A stretch of DNA of 64,000 nt from Nocardia pseudobrasiliensis NBRC 108224 (GTDB taxonomy: Bacteria; Actinomycetota; Actinomycetes; Mycobacteriales; Mycobacteriaceae). The notes beneath the pieces were generated by a model. The model made no database searches, was not told the DNA's origin, and was given only the letters and a program-made list of their open reading frames with translations. How positions within the stretch are numbered: position 1 is the stretch's first letter; the number at the start of each line of letters is the position of its first letter. The stretch is from assembly GCF_001613105.1 (NCBI RefSeq), contig NZ_BDBS01000029.1, positions 124,001 through 188,000 of the forward strand, given 5' to 3'. Positions 58,966-64,000 of this stretch are shown in pieces. Position numbers and translations under genes: made by a program.

Positions 58966-60117
58966 GTGCGGGTGAGATTGATCGCGATCGCGGTGGTCGC
59001 CATGGTGGCGGCCGGTTGCGGGGGCTCCGAACCCGCGGGGGATCCCCCCGCGCGCAAGGTGGGCGAGTTGACCGCGCAGCGTCCGCTGACACTCACCGAT
59101 CCGAGGCTGACGGCCGCCGCGGCTCAGGCGACGTATCTTCGCTATTTGTCCACCGCGCCGGACGGCTCCCTCGTGGAGGTGTCCGGCGCGGTCTTCCTCC
59201 CGAAGGGTAAGGTCCCCGAAAAGGGTTGGCCGGTGGTCGCTTTCGCGCACGGCACCTCCGGTGTCGACACCCGGTGCGCACCGACGGACTCCCCCGATCT
59301 GTTCGCCAGCGCCGATCTGGTGGCGCAGGCCCTCGACGAGCACGCGGCCGTGGTGATGGCGAACTATCAGGGCCTCGACGGACCGGGCGGCTCACCGTAT
59401 CTGGACGGCGCGGCGCTGGGCTACGACGTACTCGATTCGGTGCGGGCGGCGCACTGGACCGGACTGCCGCTGGCCGAGCCGACCGTGCTGTTCGGCGTCT
59501 CGCAGGGCGGCCGCGCCGCGCAGGCGGCCTCGGAGACCGCGAAAGACTATGCGCCGGAGATGAATATCGCGGGCACGATCCTGATCAATCCCGCCCTGAG
59601 GGTGGACGTGGGCCCCGCGATCCAGGCCGGCACACTCAGCCACGATCAGTATCTGATACTCCCCTACATCCTCGCGGGCCTGCGCTATCGCCACCCCGAT
59701 TACACCGATGACCGTGTCCTGCACGGCAATCTGCTCGCCGCCGCCCCGCGCCTGGCCGCCCTGTGCACCGGGCAGATGACCGCGACCGATTCCGCGGTGG
59801 GCTCGACGGCCACTCCGGATCAGGTCCGCTTCGCCGACGACACTGCCCGCGCGATCTTCACCGACTACCTCGCCGATACCGATCTGCCCCGCCGCGCCAC
59901 GACCGTGCCGACGCTGATCCTGCGCGGCGATCACGACGTGCTGGTGAACACCGCCTGGTCCACCGCCGCGGTGGCCGAGATGTGCCGGTTGGGAATTCCG
60001 GTGCGCGACGATGTCCTTCCCGGCGATCATGGCGGATTCACCGAGGGCACGGACCGCTGGAAGCCCTGGCTGGCCGACCGCTTCGCCGCCCGGCCCGCCC
60101 CCGCGCCGACCTGCTGA
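58966..60117 (+). CDS. secreted lipase-family lipoprotein
   Basis: 383 residues. A lipoprotein signal (IAVVAMVAAGC, lipobox VAAGC). The mature protein is an alpha/beta hydrolase of the secretory lipase (LIP) type: YLSTAPDGSLVEVSGAVFLP, VAFAHGTSGVDTRCAPTDSP, GLDGPGGSPYLDGAALGYDV, nucleophile FGVSQGGRAAQAAS, acid in LILRGDHDVLV and the His in LPGDHGGFTEG. Acts on the outer face of the cell membrane; substrate unknown. GTG at 58966 with GGAGAGG. Confidence 0.9.
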   Translation: MRVRLIAIAVVAMVAAGCGGSEPAGDPPARKVGELTAQRPLTLTDPRLTAAAAQATYLRYLSTAPDGSLVEVSGAVFLPKGKVPEKGWPVVAFAHGTSGVDTRCAPTDSPDLFASADLVAQALDEHAAVVMANYQGLDGPGGSPYLDGAALGYDVLDSVRAAHWTGLPLAEPTVLFGVSQGGRAAQAASETAKDYAPEMNIAGTILINPALRVDVGPAIQAGTLSHDQYLILPYILAGLRYRHPDYTDDRVLHGNLLAAAPRLAALCTGQMTATDSAVGSTATPDQVRFADDTARAIFTDYLADTDLPRRATTVPTLILRGDHDVLVNTAWSTAAVAEMCRLGIPVRDDVLPGDHGGFTEGTDRWKPWLADRFAARPAPAPTC

Positions 60118-61457
60118 CTACCAGAACGTCGGCGTGAGTCCCCACGCGCCGAACTCCTCCTCCACATAGCCGCGCAGCGCCGCGCGGGTGGGGAAGCGGT
60201 CGGGGTCGGCGGCGGTCACGGCGAGGGTCACGGTCTCGCCGTCGCTGGACCACGACATGTTCAGGCCCACCTCGGTGGTGCGGAAGAATTCGGTCGCCGC
60301 GGCCCGGATCACCGGCCGCATCAGCACCGCGCCCGCGGTCACGCCGTCCAGGGTGGCCACGGTCTGCGCGGTCTCACCGAGATTGGTGCACAGGCAGATC
60401 GGCGCCTTGGAGGTGCGCACCAACCGCCGCGCCACGAAATCCGGGATGACCATCTGCACCGGCTGTAGATGCTGCACCGCGGGGGTGGTCGCGGGGTCGC
60501 CGTAGGAGGAGATGGCCTTCTTGGTCGCGGCCCGGATATGGGTGAGATCGGCGAGTTCGCCCTTGCGGTAGGGCACGCTGATCGGCACGCCGGTGGTGGC
60601 ATTGCCGCGCGGATCCTCGGGCACGCGCAGCGAACGCGGAATGTCCACCCGCACGTCGAGGCCGTCCTCGACCCGGCCGCTGCGCCCGAGCACGCCGATC
60701 GCGGTGCCCAGCATCAAACCGTTGGCGGTACCGGAATGCGCGTTGGCCACCGTATTCCACTGCGCCAGTGGCACATCGACCACCAGCTCGGCGGGCTGGA
60801 AACGCTCCGGCAGATCCAGGCGCGGATCGGTCGGACGGTCCTGGCGCGCCGGTTCGACCACATTGCGCGCCCGGTATGCCTTGCCGATACCGGAGACGAT
60901 CGCGCGCACCTGCCCGGCGGCATCGGCCACATCGGCCCGCCACCGTCCGCGCGCGGGCAGTTCGCCGACCAGTCGCCCGCTGCTGCCCGCGCGGGCCGCG
61001 GGCAGACCCTCCTCGATCCGCGTCAGCGCGTCCTGCACCGCGAAGATGACCGCGCCGCCGTCGGCCCCGACATGGGAGGTAACCAGTGACAGCAACGTTC
61101 CGCCCGCGCTCGGCGCGGCCGACAGCCGCCACAGCCGCCCGAGGGCCGGATCGAAGGCGATATCGGTCTGCGCGGACAGCCAATCCACGATGCGCTCGGC
61201 GGGCACCGGCTCGTCCTGCCAGTCCAGCGGCAGCGACGCGAGCGCGGGGGCCCAGTAGGCGCGCGCGAACGGCAGCCGGGTCGGCACCACGCGCCGGGCC
61301 AGGAAACCCTGCGCCAGCTGCGCGTGGAACGCCGCCACCGCCTCGCGGTCCAGCGGCTGGTCGAACCGCCAGGCCAGCTGGTTCACCAGCACCGAGCCGA
61401 ACAGCCGGTGCACCTTCCAGAACAGATCGTCATCAGCGGTGAGTCGATTGACTGCCA
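60118..61457 (-). CDS. condensation/acyltransferase-fold protein (PapA-like)
   Basis: 446 residues. MAVNRLTADDDLFWKVHRLF, then LLSLVTSHVGADGGAVIFAV with the HxxxDG catalytic motif of the condensation/PapA/CAT superfamily; later WNTVANAHSGTANGLMLGTA, GNATTGVPISVPYRKGELAD and ICLCTNLGE. Such enzymes acylate sugars or lipids. It lies 27 bp after the DrrB-like gene and finishes the glycosyltransferase-DrrA-DrrB unit, so it probably adds an acyl group to the exported glycolipid. ATG at 61457; the longer frame overlaps drrB. Confidence 0.85.
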
Positions 61458-61484
61458 TTGCGCCACATACCTTTCGAACAACAT

Positions 61485-62309
61485 TCAGCGGGGCCGCAGC
61501 GCCCGCGTCGTGACCGGCGCGAATATCACCAGCACCACCAGCGCGCCCAGCACCGACCAGACCGCGTCGGCGCCGAAGCGGCCGTCGTCGGCGAGTGCGC
61601 GCACCGCCGAGACCAGATGCGAGACCGGATTGACATCGGAGACGTGCCGCAGCCAATTCGGCATGGCCGCGGTCGGCACCAGGGCGTTGGAGGCGAAGGT
61701 GAACAGCATCAGGATCAACGCCGACATGCCCTGCACCGCGGTGGGTTTCGACATGGTCACCCCGACCGCGGCGAAGATCCAGCTCAGTGCCGCGGTCACG
61801 AACACCACCAGCACCGCGCTGGCGATCAGGCCGAGCGGATGCGCGGGCCGGTATCCCATCGCGAAACCGACGATCAGCACCGTGGTCGCGGCGATGGCAT
61901 AGCGGGTGACCCCGGCGGTGAGCGCGCCGATGATCGGGGCCAGCCGTGCCATCGGCATGGCCGCGAACCGATCCTGCACACCCGAGCGAATGTCCTCGCA
62001 CAGTTGCACACCGGTGGCCACCGAGGCGGTCAGCACGATCTGCACCAATACGCCGGGTATGAGCGTGGGCAGATAGGCGTGCACGCTGCCCGCGATGGCG
62101 GTGCCGAAGATATTGCCGAACAACACCGGTCCCACGATCGGCAGCAGCGCCGCGTCGTAGAGCAGCTGCGGACTGCGCTTGAAAGTCAGCAGCCCGCGCA
62201 GCGCCATGATCAGCGACTGCCGCACGGCCGTGGCCGGTCCGATGCGGGTCACCCGCGGGCGGCGATCGATGCGCTGGGCGCGGGGCGGATCCATGGTCAC
62301 CGTCGCCAT
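61485..62309 (-). CDS. DrrB-like ABC-2 transporter permease
   Basis: 274 residues with six membrane helices of the ABC-2 type, e.g. PTLIPGVLVQIVLTASVATG, GVTRYAIAATTVLIVGFAMG, ASAVLVVFVTAALSWIFAAV, MSALILMLFTFASNALVPTA and LGALVVLVIFAPVTTRALRP. The segment MPNWLRHVSDVNPVSHLVSA is the DrrB signature region. ATGA overlap with the ATPase gene. Confidence 0.92.
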   Translation of the reverse strand: MATVTMDPPRAQRIDRRPRVTRIGPATAVRQSLIMALRGLLTFKRSPQLLYDAALLPIVGPVLFGNIFGTAIAGSVHAYLPTLIPGVLVQIVLTASVATGVQLCEDIRSGVQDRFAAMPMARLAPIIGALTAGVTRYAIAATTVLIVGFAMGYRPAHPLGLIASAVLVVFVTAALSWIFAAVGVTMSKPTAVQGMSALILMLFTFASNALVPTAAMPNWLRHVSDVNPVSHLVSAVRALADDGRFGADAVWSVLGALVVLVIFAPVTTRALRPR

Positions 62310-63265
62310 CACGCCACCCCCTGCTTCTCGGCGTGCCCGGTCAGGGCGAGGAAGACCTCGTTGAGGTCGGGCCGGTCCACACCGAACCCGCGCAACCGGA
62401 TCCCGGATTTGCGCAGTTCGGCGAGAACCTTTGTGGCACGGTCGATCTCGTCGACCGGCACCGACAGCGCGCCGCCCTCGGGCGAGATGCGCGCGGTGGC
62501 GCCGGTGACGCGTTCGGCGATCGAGACCGCGGCGGGCAGGCGCGCGGGGTCGGCGAGTTCCACGCGCAGCACCTCCTCGCCCACCGAGGCCTTCAATTCG
62601 TCGGCGCTGCCCTCGGCGACGATGATGCCGCGATCGACCACCGCGATACGGTCGGCCAGTACATCGGCCTCCTCCAGATACTGGGTGGTCAGCAGCACCG
62701 TCACACCGCCGGAGACCAGCGAGCGGACCATCTCCCACATCTGCAGGCGGGTGTGCGGATCCAGGCCGGTGGTCGGCTCGTCGAGAAAGATCAAGGGCGG
62801 CAGGGTGATCAGCGTCGCCGCGAGATCGAGGCGGCGGCGCATACCGCCCGACAGCGCACCGGCCGGACGTTGGGCGGCGGCGGTCAATTCGAACTGTTCG
62901 AGCAGTTCCTCGGTGCGGCGGAACGCGGCCCGACGGGTCAGGCCGAGCAGCCGCCCGAAGATGCGCAGATTCTCCTCGGCCGACAGATTCTCATCGACCG
63001 AGGCGTACTGTCCGGTCAAGCCGATCATCGAGCGCACGGCCGTCGCGTCGCGCACCACGTCGTATCCGAAGACGCGCGCGCTGCCGCGGGTGGGCCGCAG
63101 CAGGGTGGCGAGCATGCGCACGGTCGTGGTCTTACCCGCGCCATTGGGTCCCAGCAGTGCGAACACCGTCCCGCCGGGCACCGTGAGATCGATGCCGTCG
63201 ACGGCGGTGAAATCGCCGAACGATTTTCCCAAACCCCGTGCCTCGATGGCGGTTTCGGCGCTCAC
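62309..63265 (-). CDS. DrrA-like ABC transporter ATPase
   Basis: 318 residues. Walker A LLGPNGAGKTTT, Q loop in LTGQYASVDENLSAEENLRI, signature LSGGMRRRLDLA, Walker B PLIFLDEPTTGLDPHTR and H-loop region LTTQYLEEADVLADRI. The C-terminal DrrA domain ends DLNEVFLALTGHAEKQGVA. Powers the DrrB-like permease. GTG at 63265 with GGAG; overlaps the glycosyltransferase stop. Confidence 0.95.
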   Translation of the reverse strand: MSAETAIEARGLGKSFGDFTAVDGIDLTVPGGTVFALLGPNGAGKTTTVRMLATLLRPTRGSARVFGYDVVRDATAVRSMIGLTGQYASVDENLSAEENLRIFGRLLGLTRRAAFRRTEELLEQFELTAAAQRPAGALSGGMRRRLDLAATLITLPPLIFLDEPTTGLDPHTRLQMWEMVRSLVSGGVTVLLTTQYLEEADVLADRIAVVDRGIIVAEGSADELKASVGEEVLRVELADPARLPAAVSIAERVTGATARISPEGGALSVPVDEIDRATKVLAELRKSGIRLRGFGVDRPDLNEVFLALTGHAEKQGVA

Positions 63266-64000
63266 AACATACTCCTGTCCACGACGAACGGGGCCGCCGG
63301 GCGCAGTCCCGCGCCGAGCAGCTGCACGACATCGGCGGTGCGGGCCACTCCGTCGTGGCGGAATTCGGCGGCGAAGGCTCGGCTGCGCCGGACCACCGGC
63401 TCGCCGGTGGCCAGCGTCAGCAAACGCACCAGCCGGGCCTCGGTCAACCGCGAGAACGGCAGTGTCGCACCGACTCCCAGCTGTTGCAGCCGCTGCCCCC
63501 AGTACGGTTGATCGGCCAGGAACGAGCACACCACCGACGGCGTCCCCGCCCGCAACGCGGCCGCGGTGGTTCCCGCGCCGCCATGATGGATGGCCACCGC
63601 GCAGCGCGGCAGCACGGCCGCGTGATCGACCGAACGCACCACGGCCAGGTCCTCGATCAGGCACGGCTCCACGGCATTCCAGCCGGTGGCGAACAGCAGT
63701 CGCCGCCCGAGCCGCCGACAGGCCGCGTGCACCAGGTCGATGGTGGCCCGGGCGTCGCCGACGGGCATGGAACCGAATCCGGCATAGACCGGTGCGTCAC
63801 CGTCGGCGAGCCAGTCCGACAGTCGCGCATCGATCCGGCCGCTCGGCGCGGGTGGGACCAGGAAGCCGACGAAGGGGTGGTCGACTCCCCATTCCGCGGC
63901 GAGTCCGCCGAACAGCCGCTCGTCATAGGCCTGGATGGCGATGCGGCGACGGCAGTCCGGATTCGCTGCGCGCCCGCGCAACTCGGCGATATCGGGGGCC
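63262..64000 (-). CDS. GT1-family (MGT/UGT-like) glycosyltransferase, 5' end outside window
   Basis: About 245 C-terminal residues: DGDAPVYAGFGSMPVGDARA, LLFATGWNA, VDHAAVLPRCAVAIHHGGAG then TTAAALRAGTPSVVCSFLAD with QPYWGQRLQQLGVG, the UDP-sugar-binding signature of sterol-glucosyltransferase-like and macrolide-type GT1 enzymes. Its stop overlaps the DrrA start by 4 bp. It probably glycosylates the lipid or polyketide exported by the transporter. Confidence 0.92.
   Translation of the reverse strand, partial: APDIAELRGRAANPDCRRRIAIQAYDERLFGGLAAEWGVDHPFVGFLVPPAPSGRIDARLSDWLADGDAPVYAGFGSMPVGDARATIDLVHAACRRLGRRLLFATGWNAVEPCLIEDLAVVRSVDHAAVLPRCAVAIHHGGAGTTAAALRAGTPSVVCSFLADQPYWGQRLQQLGVGATLPFSRLTEARLVRLLTLATGEPVVRRSRAFAAEFRHDGVARTADVVQLLGAGLRPAAPFVVDRSML

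Overview
The window is GC-rich actinobacterial DNA, most likely from Nocardia or a close relative. The evidence is a mycobacterial-type integration host factor, a nocardial-style secreted glycine-zipper protein, F420-type enzymes, DrrAB-like transporters and strong GC bias at third codon positions. The species cannot be named from the sequence alone.

About 2.8-50.2 kb is a dense island whose gene content closely matches the DosR/DevR (hypoxia/dormancy) regulon of Mycobacterium tuberculosis, but reassembled. It holds universal stress proteins, two Hsp20 chaperones, a hibernation-factor-like protein (Rv0079 type), an Hrp1-type CBS protein, CBS-BON proteins, an Rv1733c-like membrane protein, a CapA-like protein, a DUF1918 protein, nicotinate phosphoribosyltransferase, a class II ribonucleotide reductase, a phosphoribosyltransferase-erythromycin-esterase fusion, phosphoribosyltransferase-dienelactone-hydrolase (PRT-DLH) fusions, RtcB with archease, and a DevS-like heme-GAF sensor. 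Many promoters carry a 14-bp DevR-like box (GGGAC-N4-GTCCC and variants). The matching response regulator is not in the window, and the DevS-like protein has Tyr where the phospho-acceptor His should be.

Two themes run through the island. The first is PRPP chemistry and RNA repair: one ATGA-coupled operon joins PRT-DLH, a PRPP synthetase paralogue and an archease (29.2-31.9 kb), and RtcB with a second archease lies 4 kb away. The second is decay: at least ten genes are frameshifted, internally deleted or reduced to fragments (VOC protein, CapA, two USPs, PspAA, a second CBS-BON, a CNNM/CorC protein, a third PRT-DLH and a stub of a fourth, an acetyl-CoA synthetase remnant). Some single-base shifts could be assembly errors; the large deletions and the nonsense codon cannot be explained that way as easily.

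About 51.1-55.9 kb is a small mobile or accessory region. It has an XRE-type regulator with its own operator, unknown genes, a duplicated 32-bp inverted repeat and a large serine recombinase whose last codons run into a tRNA-Leu(GAG) gene. A second, nearly identical tRNA-Leu(GAG) lies 1.25 kb further on.

About 56-64 kb looks like intact chromosomal backbone. It holds a membrane protein, mihF, an F420-type LLM oxidoreductase, a secreted lipase-like lipoprotein and a coupled glycosyltransferase-DrrA-DrrB-acyltransferase cluster, probably for making and exporting a glycolipid; it runs off the right edge.
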